Assembly: GCA_028335825.1 (NCBI GenBank)
Contig: JAIOKI010000003.1
Span: 682,001-746,000, forward strand
From: Nosema muscidifuracis
Lineage: Eukaryota > Microsporidia > Nosematidae
DNA length: 64,000 nucleotides
Direction of reading: 5' to 3'
The notes under the pieces were generated by a model. The model saw only the letters and a program-made list of their open reading frames with translations. It was not told the origin of the DNA and ran no database searches. A program made the translations under genes and the position numbers. Shown here piece after piece: positions 20,141 through 29,363 of the stretch (its first letter is position 1; the number at the start of each line of letters is the position of its first letter).

Positions 20141-20341
20141 TAAATGTATAAAAATTGATTTCTATAAAACATTTTTTAAATTAAAAATATCTTGATAGTA
20201 TAGACAAATTAATAATTGTTTTCTTTAAAATTTATAAATTAATGTATATCTTGATAGTATAGAAAATTAATAATTGATTTCTATAAAATTTATAAATTAA
20301 AACTACTAGTATAGAAAATTAATAATTGGTTTCTATAAAAT
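20141..20341. repeat. Roughly 65 bp tandem repeat between two 3' ends
   Basis: Units containing AATTAATAATTGATTTCTATA and AAATTTATAAATTAAA, some with ATCTTGATAGTATAG, recur about three times. The last unit runs into the 3' end of the dolichol kinase gene. Confidence 0.65.
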
Positions 20342-21163
20342 TTATAAATTAAAATATATCAATGAAGTTACTGGTATAGACAAATTATCATTACAAATAT
20401 CAGAATATTCTACTAAACCAATTAATATAAAATAAAAAATTAAGACTCTTTTTTCTATAATATAATAAAAAATTAAACTGACTAAAATTCCACTTATCGT
20501 ACCGATTAAACTTTTACTTGTCTTTTTGAAATAAATTCCCACTACGGAACTTGTTGTATCAAGTATACAAACACTAACTAAATTAGCTCTATAATCATTT
20601 AAATTAAGATAATAAAGAGGAACAACACATGATAGAAGAAGATACATATGAGATACTAATATATTAGTATTATCTCTTACACTAAGAAATGAATTAAATA
20701 TACTTTTAAATATTTTTGATCTAGTTGTAAGTATTATAGCTAAAATAGCATATTCGCTTATGATTTTTAAGAAGTATGTTGGGTTATAATACAAAATAAG
20801 AAGAATTATATGAAATATCTTTCTGTTAATATTAATTCTTTGTCTGGTGTTACTTGTTTTTTTTCTTAGTACAAAATATTGAATTAATCCCATAACGAAT
20901 ATAAGAAATCCAATATAAATTATTTGATCAAAATTATCATAAAGAAGTCTAAATGAAACCAAAATATTCAATTCAGAAATGGTACAAATAAACAAATTAA
21001 AATCTATAAGATACAATCTAGAAAGTATGATTAATATTGGATTAGTAAATTTATATTCAAGATTAATAAATAATAAGGATAACACAATTTTTTCCAAAAA
21101 GGATATTGTATACCTACAGAATAAAATGTAGGTACTTAAGAAATCTAATATATTCAAAAACAT
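20342..21163 (-). CDS. SEC59: Dolichol kinase
   Basis: Makes dolichyl phosphate, the lipid carrier for ER glycosylation, using CTP. The 273-residue protein is mostly membrane helices. The conserved C-terminal half is present: NRKIFHIILLI near residue 113, SHMYLLLSCVVPL, CILDTTSSVVGIYFKKT (the family DxxAS-G segment) and the CTP-site loop SLIGTISGILVS. It then ends with VEYSDICNDNLSIPVTS, equivalent to the DNLxIP box. It is about half the length of the yeast enzyme because N-terminal helices are missing. CCCC directly precedes the ATG. Confidence 0.85.
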   Translation of the reverse strand: MFLNILDFLSTYILFCRYTISFLEKIVLSLLFINLEYKFTNPILIILSRLYLIDFNLFICTISELNILVSFRLLYDNFDQIIYIGFLIFVMGLIQYFVLRKKTSNTRQRININRKIFHIILLILYYNPTYFLKIISEYAILAIILTTRSKIFKSIFNSFLSVRDNTNILVSHMYLLLSCVVPLYYLNLNDYRANLVSVCILDTTSSVVGIYFKKTSKSLIGTISGILVSLIFYYIIEKRVLIFYFILIGLVEYSDICNDNLSIPVTSLIYFNL

Positions 21164-21207
21164 AGGGGTAATAAATTATGCATAAATAAAAAATCTATTA
21201 ACTATAT

Positions 21208-21711
21208 TTATTCAAGTGTTTTCTCTGTTAGTCTCATAACCTTTTTTATATACGCATGAAGATTATTTCTGTATTCAGTGGCTGCATCTATATTAGCAGG
21301 ACTATCACAATTTGGAGAGTTAAGTAAACATACAATACTCATTATAACACTTTCAGGATGTCTTACAGGCATCCATCTTTCATTAAGTTCTTCATATCCA
21401 TAAGCATCTTCACCTGGTTTATGCAATATACTTATACAAACATTTCCATCTCCATCAATATTTGGATGCCACATATCTGATATGAATCTAAAAGAGGGTG
21501 GTGCTTCTGGATAATTTACTGGAAATATCATTTTAGCTTTAAATATACCATTTTCATATGGAGTATCTCTTGGTCCAAATATAAGAACTTCCCATGTATA
21601 TATGTTTCCATCTATTAGTCCTACACTAAAATGTTCATTTACTTTCTCCTGGATTTTTTTATACTCATTCATAATAAATACTCTAGATCTGTTTCCTTCG
21701 TTCTGTCTCAT
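21208..21711 (-). CDS. UBC7: Ubiquitin-conjugating enzyme E2 of the UBC7/UBE2G type
   Basis: Accepts ubiquitin from E1 on Cys92, in GNVCISIL, and works with RING ligases. Members of this class carry an insertion after the active site, here HKPGEDAYGYEELNERW, which marks UBC7/UBE2G and CDC34. The HPN segment (WHPNID) and FPVNYPEAPPSF are canonical, and 167 residues is the usual length. UBC7 serves ER-associated degradation together with membrane RING ligases. Two multi-pass RING-H2 proteins lie within 4.5 kb. A CTCCC signal lies about a dozen bases before the chosen ATG. Confidence 0.95.
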   Translation of the reverse strand: MRQNEGNRSRVFIMNEYKKIQEKVNEHFSVGLIDGNIYTWEVLIFGPRDTPYENGIFKAKMIFPVNYPEAPPSFRFISDMWHPNIDGDGNVCISILHKPGEDAYGYEELNERWMPVRHPESVIMSIVCLLNSPNCDSPANIDAATEYRNNLHAYIKKVMRLTEKTLE

Positions 21712-21879
21712 CTTTTATTTATGGGAGAAATAAATTTAATATTTATGTATTAAAATTAAAATTTATGTATTTGGAAACAAAGAGTATTAAAATGATCAAA
21801 TTTCAAATTTTTAAGAAATTGTCCATGTTTATGATGGTGAACATTTTTAGATCTAAAAAAATTATTTTTTTATCCCCAA

Positions 21880-22356
21880 ATGATTGACGCTACAGTAAAA
21901 TATAAAATATACCCAGAGCAGAAGGGAGTTGATTTAGATCCTTATGCATCAGTAGATGAAATTAAAGCAAGTAGAAGAATTAATGAGATGAGAAAGGGAT
22001 TTACAGTTCCTAAGACTGCTATAGATGCAACTTATATTGATAAGAAATGTCCTTTTACTGGAGATGTCAGAGTTACCGGAAAAATTTTTGAAGGTGTAGT
22101 TTACAAGATGAAGGCTGATAAGACCATTGTAGTTCGTATCAATAGATTAGTGTACAATAAGAAGTACAGAAGATTTGGTAGAAGACATACTAACATCAGT
22201 ACTCATATGTCACCATGTTTTGAAGGTCTTATACATGTAGGAGATACTGTCATTTGTGGAGAAACAAGAAGATTAAGTAAGACTAAAAGTAGTGTAGTAC
22301 TTGATTTTAAGAAGAAGAGCACTGAAGGAAATTTCAAAAAATTGGAGGATTTCTAA
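21880..22356 (+). CDS. RPS11: Small-subunit ribosomal protein uS17
   Basis: The eukaryotic RPS11, 158 residues. [21 protein letters not shown] is the family signature (the usual form is [22 protein letters not shown]). It is followed by the OB-fold strands ([20 protein letters not shown]) and [21 protein letters not shown]. The ATG lies three bases after TCCCC. It is divergent from UBC7 with a 168 bp gap. Confidence 0.96.
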   Translation: MIDATVKYKIYPEQKGVDLDPYASVDEIKASRRINEMRKGFTVPKTAIDATYIDKKCPFTGDVRVTGKIFEGVVYKMKADKTIVVRINRLVYNKKYRRFGRRHTNISTHMSPCFEGLIHVGDTVICGETRRLSKTKSSVVLDFKKKSTEGNFKKLEDF

Positions 22357-22437
22357 TTAAATATTTAATTATTTTTTTTGCATAATTTTTATTTGAAGAT
22401 GAAGTTGTTTAAAAAAAAATTTCTTTTTTTTCCCTAC

Positions 22438-23631
22438 ATGGATTTATCTAAATTAATATCTAAAAAACTGATTTTGAATTGTACACAAGGATATCCTGAT
22501 GAGAATCAAGGATACATTAAAATCAACAAATTACCCAGTATCTTAAATTTAAAGAAGAAGTATTCGACTTTTAGCATAAATCATAAATTTACTGATTTGG
22601 ATATTCCAGTTATTTTATCACCCTCTGGATCCCATACTATAGAATTAATACTCAATTTTAATTATTTTACATACTCAGAGATAATAAATTTCCTATGTAA
22701 CAAACAAATGCCAGTTTCTTTTGAAACAATAGGAGATGTTATACATTTTAATTTAAATAATGAATATCTTCCTTATAAATATATTATAGGAAAGATTTTA
22801 TATGAAAAAACAGGATGTACTGTTATAAATAAGGTAGGAAATATTAATTCCAAGTTTAGATATTATGGATTTGAATATATAGGAGGAAAAGTAGATATTT
22901 CTTATAAAGAAGATATTCTTGTAGTAGATGGAACAAAATATACTTTTATAGATAATAAGAAATATAATGAAATGGATAAAGATTTATTTTTATCAAAAAA
23001 ATCTTCAGAATTATTGAAATTATGTAAAGAAGATTTTTGTCCTGATATTTTAGATAAATTTTTAAGAAAATATAGTGACGTATCAAAGATTATTGAAATG
23101 GATAGACTTGAAACATCTTTAATAGAAAATAGAGCCAGATTTATTATTGATATTAAAAATGTTTATTGGTGTAGTAAATTACAAGATGAAAGAAAGAAGT
23201 TACTTGATATTTGTAAAAAAGGTCAAATAATTTGTGATATATTTTGTGGAGTAGGTCCAATGGTAATTCCTTTATTGTTAAAAGGATGTATTGTGTATGC
23301 CAATGATTTAAATTTTAAAGCTATAGAATGTCTTAAGAAGAATATCAAGCTAAATAAAATTAATCAGAATTTTTATATAAATAACAAAGATGCAAAAGAT
23401 TTTTTAGAAAGTTCTCTTCCTAAGATAGATCATTATATACTTAATTTACCAGAGTACAGTCTAGATTATTTACAATATATTAAATCTGGTATGATACATT
23501 GCTATTTTTTTAGTAATGAAAATGTTGAAGAATTAGTTTTTGAAAAAACTGGTCTTAAGAATGCTAATATCAGATTTATTAGGAATGTTTCTCCAAGTAA
23601 GAATGTTTATAAGCTTACATATCAAAAATAA
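22438..23631 (+). CDS. TRM5: tRNA (guanine-N1)-methyltransferase TRM5
   Basis: Methylates G37 next to the tRNA anticodon, which prevents frameshifting. The frame is open further upstream, with an in-frame ATG 13 codons earlier. This ATG is chosen because TTTCCCTAC immediately precedes it, giving 397 residues. LETSLIENRARFIIDIKNVYW fits the family's REHGxRFxxDFxxVYW. CDIFCGVGPMVIPLL is the S-adenosylmethionine loop, and VYANDLNFKAIECLKKNI and the NLPEYSLDYL segment (conserved NLP) complete the fold. The gene begins about 80 bp after the uS17 stop. Confidence 0.9.
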   Translation: MDLSKLISKKLILNCTQGYPDENQGYIKINKLPSILNLKKKYSTFSINHKFTDLDIPVILSPSGSHTIELILNFNYFTYSEIINFLCNKQMPVSFETIGDVIHFNLNNEYLPYKYIIGKILYEKTGCTVINKVGNINSKFRYYGFEYIGGKVDISYKEDILVVDGTKYTFIDNKKYNEMDKDLFLSKKSSELLKLCKEDFCPDILDKFLRKYSDVSKIIEMDRLETSLIENRARFIIDIKNVYWCSKLQDERKKLLDICKKGQIICDIFCGVGPMVIPLLLKGCIVYANDLNFKAIECLKKNIKLNKINQNFYINNKDAKDFLESSLPKIDHYILNLPEYSLDYLQYIKSGMIHCYFFSNENVEELVFEKTGLKNANIRFIRNVSPSKNVYKLTYQK

Positions 23632-23675
23632 TTTGACTCCTTTTTGATATTTATTTTGATAAATAATCACCCCTA

Positions 23676-24395
23676 ATGTTTCCAGTTTTAGATAGAACAA
23701 CAATTCTAATCGTGCGTAAGGTTTTATTTTTTAATCATACAATACCAATGACAATAATAAATATGATATTATGCTTTGCTAAGATTTTCTCTACATTTAT
23801 TATTCTTTATATTAGTAGAAAAGAAGAAGTTAAAGGATCTTTAAGATTATTTGTATTTATTTATGCTGCTCTTCATACGATATACCTTTGGGTCTATTTC
23901 AATAGACTTTTACATATTTCTATTCCTACTATGATATATCATATAAATTTAAATATTCATGAAATGATACTTGAATTAATTAAGGTAATATTTCTTGCTA
24001 CTACTGCTTCAGTATTACCATATGAGAATTTTTTAATGAATAATAATAGACTTATATATATTTTATATATGATATTAATTTCTTTAGATATTATAACATC
24101 TGTTCTTAGAATTTTTGTTATTTCATATTTCGTTTTTCTATCCAATCTACTTGAAAGAAATGAAGATTATGAAAGTTTTAAGATTATGGAAGAAGATGTA
24201 GGAAAATATGATTGTTGTGCTATTTGTCTTGAAGAATATGAAAAAGATGATGATGTATTACAATTAGTATGTACACATCTATTTCATAAGGATTGTATTA
24301 CTAAATGGTTAGATATGGGAAAGAATTGTCCTGCTTGTAAAAAAGATTTAGTACTTCAGATTTGTGTATATGAAGATAGAAAGTTAAAATTGTAG
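23676..24395 (+). CDS. Multi-pass membrane RING-H2 ubiquitin ligase (copy A)
   Basis: Four or so membrane helices occupy residues 20-165. They are followed by a C-terminal RING-H2: CAICLEEYEKDDDVLQLVC, then CTHLFHKDCITKWL and CPAC, with the eight zinc ligands in C3H2C3 order. It is paralogous to the protein at 25199-25942: both have YI(S/K)R(K/N)EEVK at the end of the first long helix, then similar helices and the same RING. Membrane-anchored RING ligases of this form act in organelle quality control; the pairing with UBC7 is an inference from proximity. CCCC precedes the ATG. Confidence 0.85.
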   Translation: MFPVLDRTTILIVRKVLFFNHTIPMTIINMILCFAKIFSTFIILYISRKEEVKGSLRLFVFIYAALHTIYLWVYFNRLLHISIPTMIYHINLNIHEMILELIKVIFLATTASVLPYENFLMNNNRLIYILYMILISLDIITSVLRIFVISYFVFLSNLLERNEDYESFKIMEEDVGKYDCCAICLEEYEKDDDVLQLVCTHLFHKDCITKWLDMGKNCPACKKDLVLQICVYEDRKLKL

Positions 24396-24461
24396 AGTCT
24401 TAAAATAATTTTATATTTATAAGTTCTACTTATTCGGTATTTCCAGAATGTAACCCTTAAA

Positions 24462-24944
24462 ATGAAAATACAAGATCTTATAGAATGTTTTATTAATGAA
24501 AAGAATACAAATGTCTTTTTAAAATATAGAAAAGATGTGATAGATATTTTTTATAAAAAATTAGTAGAACAAAAATGTAATTTAAATAAATTTTCCAAAA
24601 ACAAAGTTATTAACAGTTTATATGAATTAGAAATAGAAAGGATAGAATATATGATAAGAGAATATTTAATGATTAGAGTAGAGAAGATGAAACATGATAT
24701 GAAAATAAATACAGATTTATTATCAGAGAACGAGAATATATTTTATAAGAAGTTACAGAATCAAATGATTTATAAAATATCAAAAGATAATGAAATATTT
24801 GTAGTAGGATTTATTTGTAAAAAAGATCTTGGATTTGTTATGTTAGATGGAGAGAGTGTTGAAATGTATAAAGATGATTTCTTTGTAGGACCTATAAAAG
24901 ATGTTTATGAGATGGTGAATAGGGGAGAAATTTATTTAGTTTAA
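24462..24944 (+). CDS. SLD5: GINS complex subunit SLD5
   Basis: Part of the GINS tetramer that joins MCM and CDC45 in the replicative helicase. The 160-residue protein has the SLD5 order: a helical A domain with LYELEIERIEYMIREYLMIRVEKM (family: QMExERIRYVLxSYLRxRLxKIE), then a small C-terminal B domain, GFVMLDGESVEMYKDDFFV, ending PIKDVYEMVNRGEIYLV, where homologues end in a short strand such as VQLI. It is shorter than the 223 residues of human SLD5, mainly in the linker. ACCCTTAAA precedes the ATG. Confidence 0.85.
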   Translation: MKIQDLIECFINEKNTNVFLKYRKDVIDIFYKKLVEQKCNLNKFSKNKVINSLYELEIERIEYMIREYLMIRVEKMKHDMKINTDLLSENENIFYKKLQNQMIYKISKDNEIFVVGFICKKDLGFVMLDGESVEMYKDDFFVGPIKDVYEMVNRGEIYLV

Positions 24945-25198
24945 TAAAATAAAGCTTTATTATTTAATAATGTTTTTATAACTATATTTTAAATATTATT
25001 TATTTTTAATTAAATATAGTAATGTTTTTAATTAAATCTACTAATGTTAATACGACTATATTTTTAATTAAATATAGTAATATAAAAAAACTATATTTTA
25101 AATATTATTTAATTATGTTTATAAAACTATATTTTTAATTAAATATAGTAAAATTCATTAAGATAAAAATATTATATAATAATATTTAATTTATTTTT
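24945..25198. repeat. Tandem repeat between two 3' ends
   Basis: Units of about 40 bp containing ACTATATTTTTAATTAAATATAG and TAATGTTTTTA recur five or six times. No gene was seen. Confidence 0.65.
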
Positions 25199-25942
25199 CT
25201 ATATATCATGTTCAGGTGGATCTACTAAGTCATACAACATATTAATATTCTTTTTACAAAGAGGACATGTATCTTTAAGATTAAGCCATTCATCTACACA
25301 ATCACAATGGAAATGATGATCACAAGGTAAGAATTTAATAGAATTTCCTATCTCGTATTGTTCAAAACATATTGTACAATTCATGGTCTCATCTGGTAAA
25401 TCTTCAGGACCTTTGTATGAAATAACTTTAAGTTTAGGTCTAATGAATGCTACTAATATTAATAAAATCATAATAGCTAGTAGAGGAGCTATAAACATAA
25501 AGAAACCTAATGCTACCCATGTAGCTGACATATAATATAAAAGAGGATTCGTCATCTGACAATTGGTACAATCTTGTAGCCAATGAAATCCAATAAGGTA
25601 CCAGAAAAGAAGAAGTGCTTCTACGAAATTACTAAATAAAGCTAAGTCGGGATTATCTCTAAATTCAGGGATCCTTCGAATATTAAAAAATGTTCTATTT
25701 TTAGATATGAAAGTTACTGTTCTTGCTATTGTTATAACCAAATAAACTGCTAAGAATAATTTAAGAGGTACTTTAACTTCTTCATTTCTTTTTATATACA
25801 GTACTACAGATATAGAAGTTATTTTTATGGATCTAATAAGTAAATCTAGTATTATTAATACTTTTATACAAGACAAGGCTGATATCCTTGATCTAGTACG
25901 TATACTCATGTTAGCTTGAGTATCATTAGAAAATGAATCCAT
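25199..25942 (-). CDS. Multi-pass membrane RING-H2 ubiquitin ligase (copy B)
   Basis: A 247-residue paralogue of the protein at 23676-24395, in opposite orientation with SLD5 between them. Four or five helices are followed by the C-terminal RING-H2 CTICFEQYEIGNSIKFLPC, then CDHHFHCDCVDEWL and CPLC. Copy B has a luminal or cytosolic loop with an extra CTNC pair (DCTNCQ) that copy A lacks. The acidic C-terminus ends DPPEHDI. The start has only CTCCTC upstream, a weak form of the local signal; an internal ATG at residue 12 is an alternative. Confidence 0.85.
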   Translation of the reverse strand: MDSFSNDTQANMSIRTRSRISALSCIKVLIILDLLIRSIKITSISVVLYIKRNEEVKVPLKLFLAVYLVITIARTVTFISKNRTFFNIRRIPEFRDNPDLALFSNFVEALLLFWYLIGFHWLQDCTNCQMTNPLLYYMSATWVALGFFMFIAPLLAIMILLILVAFIRPKLKVISYKGPEDLPDETMNCTICFEQYEIGNSIKFLPCDHHFHCDCVDEWLNLKDTCPLCKKNINMLYDLVDPPEHDI

Positions 25943-26440
25943 AGAGGAGATCTATATTTTTTTATAAAAGTTTTGATTGTTTTATTGGTGAAACTGAACG
26001 TATCAAATTTAAAAGATTTCTTATTGGTGGAAATTAAGGAGAATTTGTGAAAAATTATTTTATAGAAACTTGTTGGATATTATAAATTATCTTTTTCTGA
26101 AAATTGAAAATTTTTTAGCTAGTTATTGTCAAAATGTCATTATTATTTATTTTTATATTTTGTCATTTTATAATGTTTTCGAAACGTTTTAATTTAATTA
26201 AAAATTTAGTACAGAAAGAAAGCCACCCAAATAACATTTAATTAAAATGTATTATTTATTTTTATATTTTGTCATTTTTTAATGTTTTCAAAACGTTTTA
26301 ATTTAATTAAAAATTTATTACAAAATAAAATTTAGTACAGAAGAAAACCCTCACTAAGATAACATTTAATTAAAATATATCATTTTTTCTATTAATTTTA
26401 AATTATTTTCTACTCATATTTTTTTTAATTTTACCCGTAC
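25943..26440. repeat. Gap with a two-copy direct duplication of about 110-130 bp
   Basis: The segment 26141-26249 is repeated at about 26250-26379. Both copies hold TATTATTTATTTTTATATTT, an AAACGTTTTAATTTAATTAA core and ATAACATTTAATTAAAAT. The second copy has an extra internal AATTTATTACAAAATAA. No coding frame was seen. Confidence 0.75.
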
Positions 26441-26794
26441 ATGTTAATCTTCCTATTTGATAAAAAGATTATAATTCAATATTTTTTATTTTTTAATATG
26501 ATAGACACAGTATTGATATATAAAAATAGATTAAATAAAAAAGAAAATGATATCAATTTATTTATAGAAAAAACTGAATTGAATAGAATACTGATATTTG
26601 AACTTAAAATAAAAAATAAATTAAAACAAGCATATGAGAAAGAAATAGTGCGAGTATTTGATGTTCTGGGTAAAGATGTAGAAGATATTGTAAAAGCAAA
26701 AGTAGCTAATCATGTGATAACAACTATAACGAAAAATATTGATAGAATAGCTAGAGAAGCGATAGAAGAACTAAAACTTGATTATAATGTTTAG
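26441..26794 (+). CDS. Small protein of unknown function
   Basis: A 117-residue protein that I do not recognise. TTACCCGTAC immediately precedes the first ATG. A second in-frame ATG begins MIDTVLIYKNRLNKKEND. The first 19 residues are hydrophobic (IFLFDKKIIIQYFLFF) and could be a signal-anchor if the first ATG is used. The rest is helical and charged, ending RIAREAIEELKLDYNV. No known domain can be assigned from sequence alone. Confidence 0.6.
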   Translation: MLIFLFDKKIIIQYFLFFNMIDTVLIYKNRLNKKENDINLFIEKTELNRILIFELKIKNKLKQAYEKEIVRVFDVLGKDVEDIVKAKVANHVITTITKNIDRIAREAIEELKLDYNV

Positions 26795-27656
26795 AATAAA
26801 TATTTCTAGTCACATATTTATTTTATGTATTGCATTTTGTATATATGAGTCATATCTTAAAAAGTATCATAAAATGTTTTGAAACTTATTGTTAAGCTTA
26901 AGGAGTAAATATTCAAAAAAAACTTATATGACTCATTTTTTTTTACTTTATCAATATTTAATTAAATAAAAATATTTGTTTACAAAATCTAATTCATGAA
27001 ATTTTTATATAAGAATTTTTAAAACATTTTATATTTTTTAAATAATAACGTCTCATATAAAGATAAGATAATATTTAAAATTTAAGAATATTTTAATTTA
27101 AATTAACAACTGTCAAAAGAGATTTATTTTTTTTAATAAAAAGGATAGAAAAAAATATATCAAATTAATTTATTCTTTTTTAATAAAGATATGCCAAATA
27201 AAATTTATTATAATAAATAAAATAGATTAAAAACTGTCAAACGAGATTTATTCTTTTTAATTAAATAAGTATTTAGGAAAAAATATATCAAATGACATTT
27301 ATTATAATAAATAAAATAAATTAAAAACTGTCAAATGAGATTTATTCTTTTTAATAAAAAGCATAGAAAAAAATATATCAAATTAATTTATTCTTTTTAA
27401 TAAAGATATGTCAAATAAAATTTATTATAATAAAAAAATAGATTAAAAAGTGTCAAATAAAATTTATTCTTTTTTTATTTATTTACATATATTAGCAATT
27501 GACAAATAAAATTTATTTTTTGTAAGAAAAAACATAGAAAAAAATGTATCAAATTAACTTATTCTTTTTAATAAAAATATGTCAAATAAAATTTATCTTT
27601 TATAATAAAAATTTTATATTTTCAAATTATTTAAATAAGTCGTTTTTTTGCCCCAA
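26795..27656. repeat. Gap with a roughly 95-125 bp tandem array
   Basis: Between 27100 and 27600 a unit with CTGTCAAAxGAGATTTATTC, ATAGAAAAAAATATATCAAA and ATGTCAAATAAAATTTATTA recurs about four times with internal rearrangement. The first 300 bp are unrepeated AT-rich DNA. The MYG1 start signal GCCCC closes the gap. Confidence 0.7.
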
Positions 27657-28562
27657 ATGAAGCTTGTTACTCATAACGGTAGATTTCATTATGATGAACT
27701 TCTTGCATCTGCCATCCTTACTAAGATATATCCTGAATCTTTAATATTACGAACTAGAGATTCAGAAATAATTAGTACAGGTGATATTGTTTATGATGTA
27801 GGTGGTGTATTTGATATTTCAAAGAATAGATATGATCATCATCAGCATACATTTACAGAGACGTATTCTCAAAAATATAATATAAAATTAAGTAGCGCAG
27901 GTCTTATTTACAAATATTATCATGAAGCTTTTTTATCTTTGTACAATATTCATCCTACTGATACTTTGTATAAAAAATTAACAGAAAAAATTTATAAAGA
28001 GTTTTTCTTAGGAGCTGATGCACAAGATAATGGATACAATATATATGGAGATATTAAACCAAGAACTATATATTCTATGGTTAGTTTGTATAACAATGAA
28101 GATAATCTCATATCAGATCAGCAAGATAAAAATTTTATAATAGCGTTGAGTTTAGTATCTAAAGATTTAGATTTATATATTAATAATGTGATAAAGTCTT
28201 GGTATAATAAATATAAAGAACTTGAATTACTTATAAAAAAGACTAATGATTATATTTTAGTATCAAATGTTTATTACTCTTGTGATCTTATACTAGAGAT
28301 AGAGAAGGAGAATAACAAGAATATTTTGTTTTTGGTATTCCCATCTGATAATTTGTATAAGATACGTGCTATCAATATTGATACAACAAATTTTTCATTA
28401 AAATGTCCTCTTAAAAAAGAATGGCGCGGAAGACGGGACGAAGAACTTAATGGCATGATTGAGGGTGCTGGATTTGTACATGCTAGTGGATTTATAGGAA
28501 CTAATAAAACTAAGGAAGGAGCTATTAGGATGTGTAGAGAATCATATGAAGCAAGAGATTAA
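27657..28562 (+). CDS. MYG1: MYG1 family exonuclease-like protein
   Basis: MYG1 proteins are DHH-superfamily metal-dependent phosphoesterases described as 3'-5' RNA exonucleases. The first ATG lies three bases after CCCC and gives 301 residues. The opening THNGRFHYDELLASAIL corresponds to the family THxGxFHxDEALAxxLL. YDHHQHTF supplies the DHH motif. FLGADAQDNGYNIY provides the conserved aspartates. The C-terminal KEWRGRRDEEL, then GAGFVHASGFIGTNKTKEGA, is characteristic. Full length for the family. The next gene, a homeodomain protein, starts 124 bases downstream on the same strand. Confidence 0.93.
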   Translation: MKLVTHNGRFHYDELLASAILTKIYPESLILRTRDSEIISTGDIVYDVGGVFDISKNRYDHHQHTFTETYSQKYNIKLSSAGLIYKYYHEAFLSLYNIHPTDTLYKKLTEKIYKEFFLGADAQDNGYNIYGDIKPRTIYSMVSLYNNEDNLISDQQDKNFIIALSLVSKDLDLYINNVIKSWYNKYKELELLIKKTNDYILVSNVYYSCDLILEIEKENNKNILFLVFPSDNLYKIRAINIDTTNFSLKCPLKKEWRGRRDEELNGMIEGAGFVHASGFIGTNKTKEGAIRMCRESYEARD

Positions 28563-28685
28563 AACTAGTTTACTATATTTTCTAATTAAATTGTGTTTTA
28601 TCTAATAATTAAGAATATACTTTATCTTTAAGGTTATCTCTAAATAACAAAAATTAAATATTAAATAATCTGTATATTTTATAAT

Positions 28686-28952
28686 ATGTCATTAGAAAAA
28701 AAGACACGTCTTAGTCAAGAAGATAAAGAATTTTTAATACAATACTTTGATACTAATTGTAAACCATCAGCAATTGAGAGAGCAGATTTATCATTAAAAC
28801 TTAATGTATGTGATGATAAGATTAAAAACTGGTTCCAGAATAGAAGAGCCAAAGAGAGATGCGATGGGGGAAGCGTGTCTAAAAAAGGAATGAATAGTGA
28901 TAAGATATATCCACATTGTAACTCTTTATATATAAGAAGAGATATCTTTTAA
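28686..28952 (+). CDS. Small homeodomain protein
   Basis: An 88-residue protein that is little more than a homeodomain. With Trp49 taken as homeodomain position 48, Leu17, Phe21, Phe50, Asn52 and Arg54 match positions 16, 20, 49, 51 and 53, and KIKNWFQNRRAKER is the recognition helix with Gln at position 50. Loop length is normal, so this is not a TALE-class domain. Unlike most genes here it lacks a CCC signal before its ATG. Microsporidia carry several solitary homeobox genes of this size. A partner homeodomain gene is not seen in the window. Confidence 0.9.
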   Translation: MSLEKKTRLSQEDKEFLIQYFDTNCKPSAIERADLSLKLNVCDDKIKNWFQNRRAKERCDGGSVSKKGMNSDKIYPHCNSLYIRRDIF

Positions 28953-29363
28953 TTAAAAATGACTTATTAATAATTTATTTTTAAAAAACGTCAAAAATCT
29001 CAAAATAATTTAAATTAATTCAAGTTTAATTTTTAATAGTTTTTATTAGAATATTTAAAAAATTATATAAAACTTTTTATTAGATAATTTTGTTCGATTC
29101 ATGTTTTACAAAAAAAAACAAATTACTAATCAAAAAAAATAAATTTAATACAAAGAAAACATCCTAAAAATAAAAACTTCGTTTCACTTTTACAACTTAT
29201 TTTTAAAGAAATAGAAATCTTTTAAAAACTAATAATTTATTCCTAATTAAGACAGAATATGAAGTAAAAAATAACTCAAGCAAATTAATTCACTTTTAGA
29301 AACAATGTTTCAACGAAAAAAAGTATTATTAGAAATACTTTATGTTTATTATAGTTTACCCTA
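28953..29363. other. AT-rich gap, nothing recognised
   Basis: Irregular AT-rich sequence without a clear tandem unit or reading frame. A TTACCC signal lies four bases before the next ATG. Confidence 0.6.
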
